Shown: piece after piece, positions 18,866 through 30,264 of the stretch
Position numbering within the stretch: position 1 is the stretch's first letter
How the letters are laid out: every line of letters starts with the position of its first letter
Assembly (NCBI GenBank): GCA_024516035.1
Contig: CM044966.1
Location: 18,685,094 to 18,749,093, forward strand
Direction: 5' to 3'
From: Bactericera cockerelli
Lineage: Eukaryota > Arthropoda > Insecta > Hemiptera > Triozidae
Length of the DNA: 64,000 nt
Translations under genes and position numbers: made by a program
The notes under the pieces: model-generated
Seen by the model: only the letters and a program-made list of their open reading frames with translations
Database searches by the model: none
Told to the model about the DNA's origin: nothing

Positions 18866-18927
18866 TAACTTGTCATGTCCCGGTTGGATTCACAGAATGC
18901 CGCCTTTACCACTGAGCTACCGGGACA
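18866..18927 (-). mobile_element. SINE S1 head fragment
   Basis: TAACTTGTCATGTCCCGG through GAGCTACCGGGACAG. The anticodon-arm expansion is shortened. It abuts the palindrome, whose last bases (GGGGGAT) resemble the S1 word GGGAGGAT. Confidence 0.72.
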
Positions 18928-19539
18928 GTGTTATAGTGGTAATTGATTCTGAAATATTCATCATAAAAAAAACTTGAACCACTGGTATTTTCTTTTCTAA
19001 TGTCATTTACACTCGCAATGAACATAATTATTGAAGGCGGTACAAATTATTTATGTATATATCATGTATGTAATGTCATATAATCTTGGCCCTATTAGAG
19101 TGTACCGAGACAAATCAATTGAATGCTGAACACGATAGAAATAGATTAATCTTGTCAATATAAATAGATTTTTAGGGGGGGATGATCCGTCCCTAAAACG
19201 AATATCTATGAAACAACGTACTCCTATCTTATCCATGTCAAATAATATTATTATTATTATAATATAATTATTTCGCAAACTATTTTGCCTTTTTTAATTT
19301 TTCTCTATTACAGTCTTGATGTTTTTGTCCGTGTTCTCCGCAATGTATTTAATCTTTTAAATAGTTTGGACTCAGCTTCTTTTAACATTCATATACTTGA
19401 AATTTGATGTTGAAAATTTAGAAATTCGAGCAATGGATTTGCAGATTCAAATATTGCAATGCCAATTATGTATTACATTTATAAGAAATTAAAAAAAAAA
19501 ATCGATACCTTCTTTGATTGCACTGTTTAATAACCACTG
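18928..19539. other. Region with no recognised feature
   Basis: AT-rich; the only frame is a weak 75-codon minus one (19051-19278) with no family likeness. Confidence 0.45.
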
Positions 19540-19812
19540 AACGGAATTAGCTCAGTCCTTAAACGGTTGTCACTACTGCCCGTAGTCCAGAGATCCCGAG
19601 TTCAACTCCCGGTTGGAACAGACTTTTCGAAGAAAATTCTGTTGCTTCCGTACATGTGAGGCTGGCATTTCCGACCCTACCCAGGCTGGGTGAGGTTAAT
19701 GTGGGTAGCTGGTACGATCCCCAGCGAATGGAGGGTAAAACCCACGTCCTGACTATCTATCTCTAATCAGGACGTTAAAACCAAATAGAATCAACTGGTC
19801 ACAATAGATCTA
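19540..19812 (+). mobile_element. tRNA-derived SINE S5
   Basis: Head GGAATTAGCTCAGTCC (diverged A box), B box GAGTTCAACTCCC, then GACTTTTCGAAGAAAATTCT, the core CCAGGCTGGGTGAGGTTAAT, and AATCAGGACGTTAAAACC. Confidence 0.8.
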
Positions 19813-19865
19813 AATAGAGGTCGGTGTGATAATTGGGGCTTCATTTGTGAAACTCCAAACAGTCT

Positions 19866-19993
19866 ATAATAATAATGAGGTGACCCTGGACATGCAAGTA
19901 CAGAACAAAAAACTTTCTACCCTGCAGGAAATCGAACCCAGATCCCCGTGCGTGCAAGTCTAGTGCGCAACTCCACTGGACTACTGTGACTTT
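19866..19993 (-). mobile_element. SINE S6 head fragment
   Basis: Minus strand head with a mutated A box, B box GGTTCGATTTCC, and body GTACTTGCATGTCCAGGG. It abuts the S4 tail. Confidence 0.68.
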
Positions 19994-20002
19994 TTCCTTT
20001 TT

Positions 20003-20490
20003 TTTAGAGGTGCCCTGGAACCACTTTCGCATTACTTTAGTCTGTCCCGGTAGCTCAGTGGTCAAGACGTCTGACTGGTAATCCCGAGGTCGCGGGTTCA
20101 AAACCCAGCCGCGACATGACAAGTTGTCCTCCCACTTGGGATTTTGACCACGTAATAATACGTCTTGGGCTTACTGCTGGAATAATGGGACTCAGTCCTA
20201 ATCGGGCAGTATAAATAAGGCGATATTATTATTTTTATTATTATGAAGCATGAGTGTTAACCCTATATTCATACATTCTGTAGTTTACTGCAAATAAACG
20301 GCCTTGCCCAAATTGGGTGACATTGGGGCATATTATTATTATATTATTATTACTTCAGGGCACGTTACCTTTATACCCATGCCAGTACAGAAACGGCAAC
20401 CTCGGTCAAAAATTTCCGCCCTGGCCGGGATTCGAACCAGCAACCTCCGGGTCAGTAACCAGTGCTCTTAACCACTGAGCCACGGAGGTC
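20003..20490 (-). mobile_element. SINE S4, split by an S1 insertion
   Basis: The S4 tail (20003-20040) and S4 body plus head (20349-20490) are one SINE interrupted by 20041-20348. The head reads CCGACCTCCGTGGCTCAGTGG on the minus strand, B box GGTTCGAATCC. Confidence 0.8.
20041..20348 (+). mobile_element. SINE S1 nested in S4
   Basis: Flanked by ATTACTTTAG (20031-20040) and ATTACTTCAG (20349-20358), a 10-bp target duplication with one change. Its tRNA head has a near-normal anticodon arm, unlike other S1 copies. About 100 bp of extra sequence with its own (ATT)n lies after the usual S1 end. Confidence 0.8.
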
Positions 20491-20582
20491 GGCTGCTTGA
20501 TGTCGAAATCATTCATGCAAAATGTAGGACGTAGGTGAAGCTCCTTGAAAAGGGAATATTTATGTAACATTTGATACCAATA

Positions 20583-20832
20583 AGACTGGGAATAGCCAGC
20601 GTAGATGGCGCGTTAAATCCACCGGTTCTCGTAGAATCACCGAAGTTAAACAACGTCCAGCGAGGTGAATACTTCGTGATGCTGGAATTCCGACTCAACC
20701 CAGGCTGGGTGAGGTTAATGTGGGTAGCAGGTTTGTGAGTTTCCTGCGCATGGAGGGTAACACCCCGGTCGTGATATGACCATGCAGTTGAAAGCGACGT
20801 TAAACCCAAATTAATAATAATAAAATAAAAAA
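20583..20832 (+). mobile_element. 5S rRNA-derived SINE S7, full length
   Basis: 5S-like head: ACCGGTTCTCGTAGAATCAC and CGAAGTTAAACAACGTCC, with a diverged C box. Then core CCAGGCTGGGTGAGGTTAAT, TTTCCTGCGCATGGAGGGTA, CGTGATATGACCATGCAG, AAGCGACGTTAAACCC and an A-rich tail. SINE3-type (5S promoter) retroposon. Confidence 0.82.
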
Positions 20833-21339
20833 AAATCTTAAGTTCACCTTAAAAACTCAAAAAAGACATAACATTATGTATCATTTGTCTATCAGTCTGT
20901 AACAATCAGATAGATTCTTTCTAAAGAAAATAAATAAATAAACTTAAAAAAAACTTAAACTTAAAATTAAAAAATAGTAGGTACACACACAAACAAACAC
21001 AATACTTCCTATTTCTAATATTAGAAATTTATCGGAAGTAATATTGTACCTACATAGTTATTGGCAGTGTGGAATCCAAAACAGGAATGCACGCACGCAC
21101 GCACCGTGACAAATCTCGCACGGGAACTATAACAACAATATAATTGACACGAATCAAACACGCAAAAAAGAAGAAGAAGGTCGGACACAATATTAAAAAA
21201 GATAGTCAAAAATTACGATAAATCGATCGATCTAATAAAAGCTACAATTAAAAACAATACGACGCGACAAACATTCAAATTTCGGACACACAAGAAATTG
21301 TCTTCGGCGATGAAAAAAGATCAGAATGATCAGATAGAT
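20833..21339. other. Region with no recognised feature
   Basis: AT-rich, with a short GCAC run at 21088-21104. No gene supported. Confidence 0.45.
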
Positions 21340-21890
21340 ATAATTGATCTTTCGCGATGAAAAAAGACCAATCAGATAAATATAATTGATCTTTCGCGAT
21401 GAAAGAAGACCAATCAGATAGATATAACTGATCTTTCGCAATGAAAAAAGACCAATCAGATCGATATAACTGATCTTTCGCGATGAAAAAAGACCAATTA
21501 GATAATTATAATTGATCTTTCGCGATGAAAAATGACCAATTAGATCGATATAACTGATCTTTCGCGATGAAAAAGACCAATCCGATCGATATAACTGATC
21601 TTTCGCGATAAAAAAAGACCAATTTGATAGATATAACTGATCTTTCGCGATGAAAAAGACCAATTAGATAGATATAATTGATCTTTCGCGATGAAAAAAA
21701 GACCAATTAGATAGATATAATTGATCTTTCGCGATGAAAAAAGATCAATAAAATTAGATAAATATAACTGATCTTTCGCAATGAAAAAAGACCAATCAGA
21801 TAGATATAACTGACCGATAAATATAATTGATCTTTCGCGAAAAAGACCAATCAGATAGATATAACTGACCTTTCGCGATGAAAAAAGACC
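21340..21890. repeat. ~42-bp minisatellite
   Basis: About 13 units of TGATCTTTCGCGATGAAAAA plus AGACCAATCAGATAGATATA and AC, with 1-2 bp length changes and T/C swaps. The alternating minus-strand frames (SSRKISYI...) follow from the repeat. Confidence 0.92.
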
Positions 21891-22189
21891 AAGAAGATAG
21901 ATTATAATTAATATATCGATCAATACGATGAATCTCGATCAATACGATAAATCTCGACCGATACGATATAATATGTCGACGAATGCGATTCGAAATTCGA
22001 TACGATAGACTGAACGACTCGTATACGAATTCAAATTCGACTGGCAGGTACGGCAAACTGTGAGCGATGGCGGTGTTCCGTTAGCGACTGCAGTTCGGGG
22101 CGGGCAGATGTGTGAGTGAGGGGAAGAGGGAAGAGTGAGCGGTGGAAACGGTGCGAATTGTAAGTAGATAGAGGAGAGGAGGGAGGGGG

Positions 22190-22483
22190 AAGAGAGGGGG
22201 GAGAGAGGGAGGAGAGATGGATTTGGAGAGGGAGAGAGAGAGAGGGATTTGGATTCTGAACTCACGTTTTGAGAGAAAGAGAGTGAGTAAGTGTGAGAGA
22301 GAGAGAGATTCAGAGAGAGAGAGAGAGAGAGAGATGGATTTTTTTTTTTTGTATTTTGATTTTATTTGGATATTCTTATTTGAGAGAGAAGTAGATGGTG
22401 GAGAGAGAGAATAGAGAACGAGTAAGAGAAATAATAGGAGAGAGAGAGAGAGAGAGAGGAGAGAGAGGAAGAGGAAGAGAAAG

Positions 22484-22515
<32 letters not shown>

Positions 22516-22612
22516 AAGAGGAGAGAGAGAGAGAAGAGAAGGAGAGAGAGAGAAAGAGGAGAGAGAGAGAAATGGAGGGAGAGAGAGAGAAAGAGGAGAG
22601 AGAGAGAAAGAG

Positions 22613-22644
<32 letters not shown>

Positions 22645-22658
22645 GAGAGAGAGGAGAG

Positions 22659-22697
<39 letters not shown>

Positions 22698-22828
22698 AAG
22701 AGGAGAGAGAGAGAGAAGTGGAAGGAGAGAGGGAGAGAGAGAAAGGGAGAGGAGAGAGAAGGAGAGAGAGAGAGAAAGTGGAGAGGAGAGAGAGAAGAGA
22801 AAGGGAAGAGAGAGAGAGAGAGAGAAAG

Positions 22829-22907
<79 letters not shown>

Positions 22908-23135
22908 GAGAGAGAGAGGAGAGAGAGAGAGAAAGAGGAGGGAGAGAGAGAGAGAGAGAGAGAAAGATGAGAGGAGAAAGAGAGAGAGAGGAGAAGAGGA
23001 GAGGAGAGAGAGAAGGAGGAGAGAAGAGAGAAAGTGGAGGAGAGAGAGAAAGAGGAGAGAGAGAGAGAAAGTGGAGGGAGAGAGAGAGAAAGAGGAGAGA
23101 GAGAGAAAGAGGAGAGAGAGAGAGAGATTTGCAAT
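22190..23135. repeat. Long (GA)n tract
   Basis: About 950 bp of GA-rich sequence with AAAGAGG and GTGG interruptions, the longest such tract here. All large frames across it (up to 384 codons) are artefacts. Confidence 0.95.
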
Positions 23136-23412
23136 GTTTTACACCGAGAGCATCATGGAGTTGCGCGAATTTGGACTTTTGAATTTCCAATTCAGAGGCA
23201 CGCTTCCTCTCGGTAGTGAGTTTTTCATTTTTCATTTACCAAAAAATTGGTCTAGCCATTCAAAGAGGAAATGCTTCTTGCATCCTCGGTTCCCTTCCAG
23301 AATGACGGTCCCTAGGAGAAGTAATTTATATATTCAACAAAAAAAAGTTTGAAGAAATGTCATTCCCTTAAATAATACCTATTTTATCTATACTTATAAA
23401 AGAGAGTTTCAC

Positions 23413-23456
23413 TCACTGACTGACTGACTGACTGACTGACTGACTGACTGACTGAC
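23413..23456 (+). repeat. (GACT)n near the Helitron 5' end
   Basis: About 11 GACT units directly after CTCACT; the short HelB copy has a degenerate ACTGACC version. Confidence 0.93.
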
Positions 23457-23469
23457 TCACTGATTCATC

Positions 23470-25840
23470 ACTGTTTCTCCGAATTGGTAAGTCCTAGGAA
23501 GCTGAAATTTGGTGGGTAGCTTTGTCTTACAGTCTAGATGTGCAATAAGACGGGATTTTTTGAAATTCCCACTACAACACCTGCCATTGGCGAAAAAGGA
23601 CTTTTTACTTTCACCGCTATTTCTCAGCATTGATAAATCCGAGAAAGTTCAAATTTGGTAGGTAGCTTTGTCTTACAGTCTAGATGTGCAATAAGACGGG
23701 ATTTTTCGAAATTCCCACTACAACACCTCTCATTAGCGAAAAAGGACTTTTTACTTTCACCGCTATTTCTCCGCATTGATAAATCCGAGAAAGTTCAAAT
23801 TTGGTAGGTAGCTTAGTCTTATAGTTTAGATGTGCGATTAGACGGGATTTTTCGAAATTCCCACTACAACACCTATCATTAGCGAAAAAGGACTTTTTAC
23901 TTTCACCGCTATTTCTCAGCATTGATAAATCCGAGAAAGTTCAAATTTGGTAGGTGGCTTTGTCTTATAGTCTAGATGTGCAATAAGACGGGATTTTTTG
24001 AAATTCCCACTACAACACCTCTCATTAGCGAAAAAGGACTTTTTACTTTCACCGCTATTTTTCCGCATTGATTAATCCGAGAAAGGTCAAATTCGGTAGG
24101 TAGCTTTGTCTTATAGTTTAGATGTGCAATTAGACGGGATTTTTTGAAACTCCCACTACAACACCTCTCATTAGCGAAAAAAGATTTTTTACTTTCACCG
24201 CTATTTCTCCGCATTGATAAATCCGAGAAAGTTGAAATTTGGTAGGTAGCTTAGTCTTATAGTTTAAATGTGCGATTGGACGGGATTTTTCAAAATTCCC
24301 ACTACAACACCTCTCATTAGCGAAAAAGGACTTTTTACTTTCACCGCTATTTCTCCGAATTGATAAATTCGAGAAAGTTCAAATTTGGTAGGTAGCTTAG
24401 TTTTATAGTTTAGATGTGCGATTAGACGGGATTTTTCGAAATTCCCACTACAACACCTCTCATTAGCGAAAAACGACTTTTTACTTTCACCGCTATTTCT
24501 CCGCATTGATAAATCCGAGAAAGTTCAAATTCGGTAGGTAGCTTTGTCTTATAGTTTAGATGTGCAATTAGACGGGATTTTTCAAAATTCCCACTACAAC
24601 ACCTCTCATTAGCGAAAAAAGGACTTTTTACTTACACCGCTATTTCTCCGCATTGATAAATCCGAGAAAGTTCAAATTCAGTAGCTACTTTTCTCCGCAC
24701 TGATAAGTCCGAAGAAGTCCAAATTTCGTATGTAGGTTTTTTTACAGTCTAGATGTGCATTTGGATGGGATTTTTTTAAAACTCCCACTACAACACCTGC
24801 CTGTTACTCCATATTGGTAAGCCCTAAAAAGTTCAAATTCAGTAGGTAGGTTTGTCTAATAGTTTAGATGTGCAATTAGACGGAATTTTTCGAAACTCTC
24901 ACTACAACACCTGCCATTGGCGAAAAAGGACTTTTTACTTTCACCGCTATTTCTCCGCATTGATAAATCCGAGAAAGTTCAAATTTGGTAGGTAGCTTTG
25001 TCTTATAGTCTAGATGTGCGATAAGACGAGATTTTTTGAAATTCCCACTACAACACCTGCCAATGGCGAAAAAGGATTTTTTGTTTTCACCGCTATTTCT
25101 CCGCATTGATAAATCCGAGAAAGTTCAAATTTGGTAGGTAGCTTAGTCTTATAGTTTAAATGTGCGATTAGACGGGATTTTCCGAAATTCCTACTACAAC
25201 ACCTCTCATTAGTGAAAAACGACTTTTTACTTTCACCGCTATTTCTCCGCATTGATAAATCCGAGAAAGTTCAAATTCAGTAGGTAGCTTTGTCTTATAG
25301 TATAGATGTGCAATTAGACGGGATTTTTTGAAACTCCTACTACAACACCTCTCATTAGCAAAAAAGGACTTTTTACTTTCACCGCTATTTCTCCACATTG
25401 ATAAATCCGAGAAAGTTCAAATTTGGTATTTATGTTTGTCTTATTGTCTGAATCTGCAAAATTGGGCTTTTCGAAACTCCCACTACAACATCTGCCATTG
25501 GCGAAAAAGGAAAATTTACTTCCACTACTTTTCTCCGCACTGGTAAGTCCGAAGAAGTCCAAATTTGGTATGTAGGTTTTTTTACAGTCTAGATGTACAT
25601 TTAGATGGGATTTTTTTAAAACTCCCACTACAACACCTGCCTATTACTCCATATTGGTAAGCCCTAAAAAGTTCAAATTTGGTGTGTAGGTTCGTTTTAC
25701 GGTCTAGATGAGAAATTAGACAGATTTTTTTCGAAATTCGCACTACAACAACTGCCTGTTACTCCGTATTGGTAAGTCAAAAATGTTCAAATTTGGTGTG
25801 TAGGTTTTTTTTTACGCTCTAGATTTTCAATTAGACGGAC
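23470..25840 (+). repeat. 146-bp satellite inside HelB
   Basis: About 16 units: CTATTTCTCCGCATTGATAA, GTTCAAATTTGGTAGGTAGC, TAGATGTGCAATTAGACGGG, CCCACTACAACACCTCTCAT and GCGAAAAAGGACTTTTTAC. Unit starts on the minus frames fall 292 bp (two units) apart. The 80-codon minus frames are repeat products. The last units (25500 on) are the most diverged. Confidence 0.93.
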
Positions 25841-26210
25841 CTCAATACACTACGGTCATGCCTCAATACACTACGGTCATGCCTCAATACACTACGTTCA
25901 TGCCTCAATACACTACGGTCATGCCTCAATACACTACGTTCATGCCTCAATACACTACGTTCATGCCTCAATACACTACGTTCATGCCTCAATACACTAC
26001 GGTCATGCCTCAATACACTACGTTCATGCCTCAATACACTACGGTCATGCCTCAATACACTACGTTCATGCCTCAATACACTACGTTCATGCCTCAATAC
26101 ACTACGGCCATGCCTCAATACACTACGGTCATGCCTCAATACAGAACGGTCATGCCTCAATACACTACGGCCATGCCTCAATACTTTACGGTCATGCCTC
26201 AATACACTAC
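25840..26210 (+). repeat. 21-bp minisatellite at the Helitron 3' end
   Basis: About 18 units of ATGCCTCAATACACTACGGTC (also GTTC and GGCC forms). The final unit runs into ATGCCTCGGCCCGCAAAG. Open in both strands because 21 divides by 3; not a gene. Confidence 0.95.
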
Positions 26211-26220
26211 GGCCGTGCCT

Positions 26221-26250
26221 CGGCCCGCAAAGCGGGCGACAGCCCGCTAG
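26221..26250 (+). other. Helitron 3' terminal hairpin and CTAG
   Basis: The GCCCGC/GCGGGC stem with an AAA loop ends 13 nt before CTAG, a typical Helitron terminus. Confidence 0.8.
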
Positions 26251-26357
26251 TACCACAATATATATTAATTCTTGCCAAACACTTCATTGAAATACTTACT
26301 TTGAAATACTCCTGTATAAAATATACAATAAATAAAGAGGTGCTACGAGTATATTAA

Positions 26358-26600
26358 AGAGTCTGGCTGGGGGACTATAAACAGGGAGAAGACCAGCATT
26401 GGCTTGCTTCTGGGGCCCCTTGTCAATTATTAGCCTCCTTGTAGAGACAGTGGTAGAAGTGCTGAGTCATTCCTCCACTGTCTGACTACTATCGTTCACG
26501 ATGACGCCACCCTATGATGATATATTAAACTGTAAGCATAATGGGACTCCCTGTCTTGAGCCAACAGTCTAAATAAAGCACTGCTATACTATACTATACT
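26358..26600 (+). mobile_element. V retroposon, one VNTR unit
   Basis: One unit AGTCTGGCTGGGGGACTATA AACAGGGAG, then TTGTCAATTATTAGCCTCC, CACTGTCTGACTACTATCGT and ACGATGACGCCACCCTATGA, ending in (TACTA)n at 26583-26600. Four further copies have 0 to 14 units. Confidence 0.68.
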
Positions 26601-28315
26601 TTACTTTCCGTGTGCAATTGTGCATGTGTGATGTCATGGTGAAGGATTGATATCACTCTGGGCTCCTTCCGTAAAATATAAGTTTAGTGGAACTTTTTGT
26701 AGTCCTATACCTGTCCTACAACCTCTTTTCGGTTTGACATCTAATTTAGTTAATTCCTGTTTATGCCTATCAAGATTTTCATGCAAAATACTGACGAAAA
26801 GAAATGAATTCCTAAGTCTTTGACGAATCGTCTTGTGCACCCCAATGCAAAAAATGAAGCAACCATATTCTTTAGAATAAAATACAAAAAAAAATCAACT
26901 AAAAGGACTTTCTAACTTCAGAGATAGAATAAATTTAAAATTGGTAAATCTTCCATAAGAACCCATGTTAATTTCGAAATTTCACCTGAAAAATTCTTCA
27001 CGAAAAATGGCCGCCAAGTTGAAGGGGTGCCTCAGCCTTGGACCCGGAGTTAGATATCTATCTTGTATATCTATGCCTAAAATACGGTCATTTCACCCAT
27101 TTACATTCAGTGCTGCACCTAGCGGTGAAATATGAAACCGCCGTTCAAGGAGGTTTGAAAAATGTGGCTAAAGTCTGAAAACTTAAAATGTGTGTCAATA
27201 TTTTGAAACACTTTTATTATGTCTATTCAAATTTTGATTACTTACTTTTCCCGTCTTAAACCCGTTTTCTTTTGAAAATAATGATCTGAGAAGTGTTTAG
27301 AATAGATAGGAGGTATAGCTTCAAATTATTTTTAAAAAAAAATTCAAGATAGGGTCTTGTAGGTAAACATTTTTCTAAAAACAAATTGAAGCTATGAATT
27401 TTAAACCCCTGATAGATCATCATTTTCAAGTAAACCCGACTTTTGTTCAAAGAGGACGCCAGAACAACCTGACAATTTATTTAAAATGTTATATCAAGTC
27501 ATATCTTGACGGAGATGGTTGATATTGGTGTCATTTTATTTCCAAAAAAGCGCATTTAATTAAAATGAGTCGTGGACCAATACACATTGTGCATTTGCTG
27601 TTGAGACATTTGATCAAAATTATCTTCCACAAATGATTTAGGTACATTTTGGATAAATCTATTTTGAAATAAACCAGATTTTTTTCTCTTTCAAATAAAA
27701 CAAAAATAATTAGTCTGTCTTAAAAATTGCCTCTGTAGAATTATTTTTTAAACTCGTCAAGTTATTCCGGCGCACCCTGTATAATTCTCGACAGTTTTAC
27801 TAACTTTAACTGAAGGACAGAAATCATAGGTGATGAAATTCGGAGATAAATGAAGAAAAAAAAATTGTACATGTGAAAACATGGGTCCAGATAAGTCGTA
27901 TTAGTAAAGCAAAGAACCCAAAAAAAGACTAAACACTACAACATGAACAAAAAAAAATATTCTACATAATATACTTTTTATATATTATTATTATTATGAG
28001 TCCTTAATAAAAATTATCGGACCATTGTAAGGACACCTTCTTAAAAAAAATTTTAGTTGTAGACAGAAGTTTGGGTCCATAAAGCATTATGTCCATATAA
28101 TAATTTATAAAAATATTGTATTAATTCAGACATTCACGAGTGCCCAACTGCCCAAACAGGTTTCTGTCCCGATTCAATATTACACAATCGCGGTTTTTTA
28201 TTATCCAATAAAAATTATTTGAAATCACCATTTTGATATTTCGAAACTCATCTTGTTATACCTACATAATAAATATTATGTATTATGTACGTTACTGTCA
28301 GGGCTCAACTTTTCA
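26601..28315. other. Long region without a supported gene
   Basis: A 68-codon minus frame at 26634-26840 (KTIRQRLRNSFLFVSILHEN) looks protein-like but matches no family I know; it may be an eroded exon or transposase scrap. 27770-27782 has GCACCCTGTATAA, a lone ACAGGGTG-type transposon end. The rest is AT-rich. Confidence 0.4.
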
Positions 28316-28755
28316 TTATTATTATTATTTGACACTGTATTAATAATTATGGACATATTTACATACAACATCGATAATCACAAATAAATATATCTTAATA
28401 TATAAATGTCAAAGACACTCACTGACCACTGACCACTGACTGATCATCGCTCTACAGCCCAAACCGTAAGTCCTAGGAAGCTGAAATTTGGTAGGTAGCT
28501 TTGTCTTATAGTCTAGATGTGCAATAAGACGGGATTTTTCGAAACTCCCACTACAACACCTGCCATTGGCGAAAAAGGATTTTTTGCTTTCACGGCCATG
28601 CCTCGGCCCGCAAAGCGGGCGACAGCCCGCTAGTACAATATAAGAAGAAGTAAAATGAGAAAAAAATTAGGAAAAAAAAATAATATATAGGTACATAAAT
28701 ATGTCCTAACTAAAGGGCGGGGTTATTGCCTTTGGCAATCTCTTCAACACAACTA
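28316..28755 (-). mobile_element. LINE 3' end (L-hp), split by HelB
   Basis: The (ATT)n tail at 28316-28329 and the minus-strand hairpin at about 28692-28755 (inner stem ATTGCC/GGCAAT) flank the short HelB at 28393-28633. Confidence 0.68.
28393..28633 (+). mobile_element. Non-autonomous Helitron HelB, short copy
   Basis: Starts TCTTAATATATAAATG after A and ends with hairpin GCCCGCAAAGCGGGC plus CTAG before T. 241 bp; holds a single 146-bp-type unit. It is the reference for the expansion at 23387-26250. Confidence 0.82.
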
Positions 28756-29163
28756 AACTTTTAGTAGTGGTTAAGGAGCAAGGACTCTGATTGTTAAGTC
28801 TCCTCTGTAAATAAATATCATTAAAAAAAACTTTTAGTATACTGAATGGCCACTTATTTATTTTATTTATTTATTTATTTACACTTTATTTTTTATGCAA
28901 TACATACAACAATAAATTATTAACAAAGATAAAAAAAAAAATTAACAATAGGTATTTACAAAATAAGATATGGAAAAAAAAATAATAAATTTAAATGTAC
29001 AATGTATTGTAATCCGGGGCGAAGTTAATGCCACTTATTTTTAGCTTTGTGAGCGAATGTTTCAAAATCTGACTCGGATCTTAAAATTAACTTTTGCTGA
29101 AGAATCAATAGAATCGAAATTCGAATCAATGAAAAACGAGACAAAAGCATTAAGCTAGCCAAG
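28756..29163. other. A/T-rich spacer
   Basis: Contains (ATTT)n at 28855-28885, resembling the end of another reversed LINE tail. No gene. Confidence 0.4.
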
Positions 29164-29442
29164 TTTTTTTTTTTTTTTTTTTTTTAAGTGGGGTTTAACG
29201 TCGCTTTTAACTGCCATGGTCATATCACGACGGGGGTTTTACCCTCCATTCGCAGGAAACTCACAAACCTGCTACTCACATTGACCTCACCCAGCCTGAG
29301 TGGGGCCGGGAAAAGCCAGCGTCACGAGAATTAGAATTTGAATGGTCACCCATCCAAGTCTTAATCTCGCTGGATGTCGCTTAACTTCGGTGTTCTGAAG
29401 GGAACCGGTGTATTCAACATGCCATCGACGCTGACTCTAGCC
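29164..29442 (-). mobile_element. 5S rRNA-derived SINE S7, best 5S head
   Basis: Minus-strand head: TTGAATACACCGGTTC, CACCGAAGTTAAGC (29379-29392 reversed) and ACTTGGATGGGTGACC (29344-29359 reversed). These are the 5S A-box and C-box regions of the internal promoter. The core, CCATGGCAG-type tail and A tail (T run at 29167-29185) follow. Full length. Confidence 0.87.
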
Positions 29443-29481
29443 AAGTTTAGTTTAGAGCCCATCTCGAAAAATATAACTACC

Positions 29482-29712
29482 GACCTCCGTGGCTCAGAGG
29501 TTTTTTTTGGCATTGGTAGGCAAGGCCATTCCATTCATTCCTCAGAGGTTAAGAGCATTGGTTACTGACCCGAAGGTTGCGAGTTCGAATCCCGGCCGGA
29601 GTGGAAAATTCTGAGCGAGTTTTTTCGTTTCCGGATTTCCGGAATGACATGGGTGTAAAGGTAAAGTGCGCTGAAATAAAGGGGTTCCGGGGAGCAGTTA
29701 CCTTTAAAAAAG
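29482..29712 (+). mobile_element. SINE S4 with a small nested insertion
   Basis: Head CCGACCTCCGTGGCTCAG; inserted at 29502-29540 is a T run plus GGCATTGGTAGGCAAGGCC, bounded by CTCAGAGG on both sides (8-bp target duplication). S4 resumes with B box AGTTCGAATCCC and the CCGGAATGACATGGGTG body. Confidence 0.8.
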
Positions 29713-29747
29713 GCACACATTTTCAATTCTCCATCTTGAAATTCTCA

Positions 29748-30066
29748 TCGTGCACTGGTAGTCATAATTTATTTATTTATTGAAAAGATAGAGCCTTATT
29801 ATAAGGTCTATTTACATGATGTTTTTTTGTATAAATATAAAACTAAAACTAAAATAATAATAGATAAATAGTCAAGTGGTCAACGCGCTAGTCTAGTAAT
29901 CCAGGTAGTTTCGAGATCTGTTGGTTTGAATCCCACGCAGTGCAAGAATTTTCCCTCTTTGACTTTGTATAATATTTACATAACAATAAGACTCTGAGGG
30001 TTAGGTGGTAGAAAATGCTTTGAGCATTAACCTCGCGCTGTGGTTACCTTCCACTAAAGAATGTTA
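29748..30066 (+). mobile_element. SINE S3 with a nested LINE tail
   Basis: The head TCGTGCACTGGTAGTC is separated from GTCAAGTGGTCAACGCGC by about 110 bp of A/T-rich sequence (TTATTTATTTATTGAAAAG...), a reversed LINE-like tail. B box GGTTTGAATCCC; the tail ends CTTCCACTAAAGAATG. Confidence 0.75.
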
Positions 30067-30264
30067 TTATTAAATAAATATATTTACAAATCAAATATAT
30101 GTATTTGAAATAAAGAGTCACAGGGCGGTAAGGGATTTAATTAGTTTGGATTCCTCTCAAATTAAATTTACCTACCTATGAAGGTAGGTAAATTTAATTT
30201 GACTATGAAGAAGTGCAATAGCAAAAGCATGATTTTAGCTGTTCTTTGAGGGCATAAATGGTAT

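Larger units (their letters stand above)
23387..26250 (+). mobile_element. Non-autonomous Helitron HelB, expanded
   Basis: The 5' end is TCTATACTTATAAAAG after A. The 3' end has hairpin GCCCGCAAAGCGGGC, GACAGCC and CGCTAG, before T. Order: (GACT)n at 23413-23456, 146-bp repeats 23470-25840, 21-bp repeats 25840-26210. The short copy at 28393-28633 has the same ends with about one 146-bp unit and no 21-bp array. No Rep/helicase. Layout recalls HINE/DINE-type Helitrons with a GTCY-like tract. Confidence 0.82.

Noticed and set aside
20041..20115. Apparent tRNA gene
   Set aside because: The head is part of SINE S1 with its body, tail and target duplication; mismatched acceptor stem.
21232..22056. 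Minus frames with SSRKISYI repeats
   Set aside because: They follow the 42-bp minisatellite and shift frame at each indel.
22081..23235. 384-codon Leu/Ser frame and its Arg/Glu complements
   Set aside because: Low-complexity (GA)n translation; no unique sequence supports a gene.
23680..25628. Series of ~80-codon minus frames resembling one another
   Set aside because: They are shifted translations of the 146-bp satellite, with stops every second unit.
25831..26256. Frames MPQYTTV and RSVLRHD repeats on both strands
   Set aside because: Products of the 21-bp Helitron array; open on both strands because 21 divides by 3.
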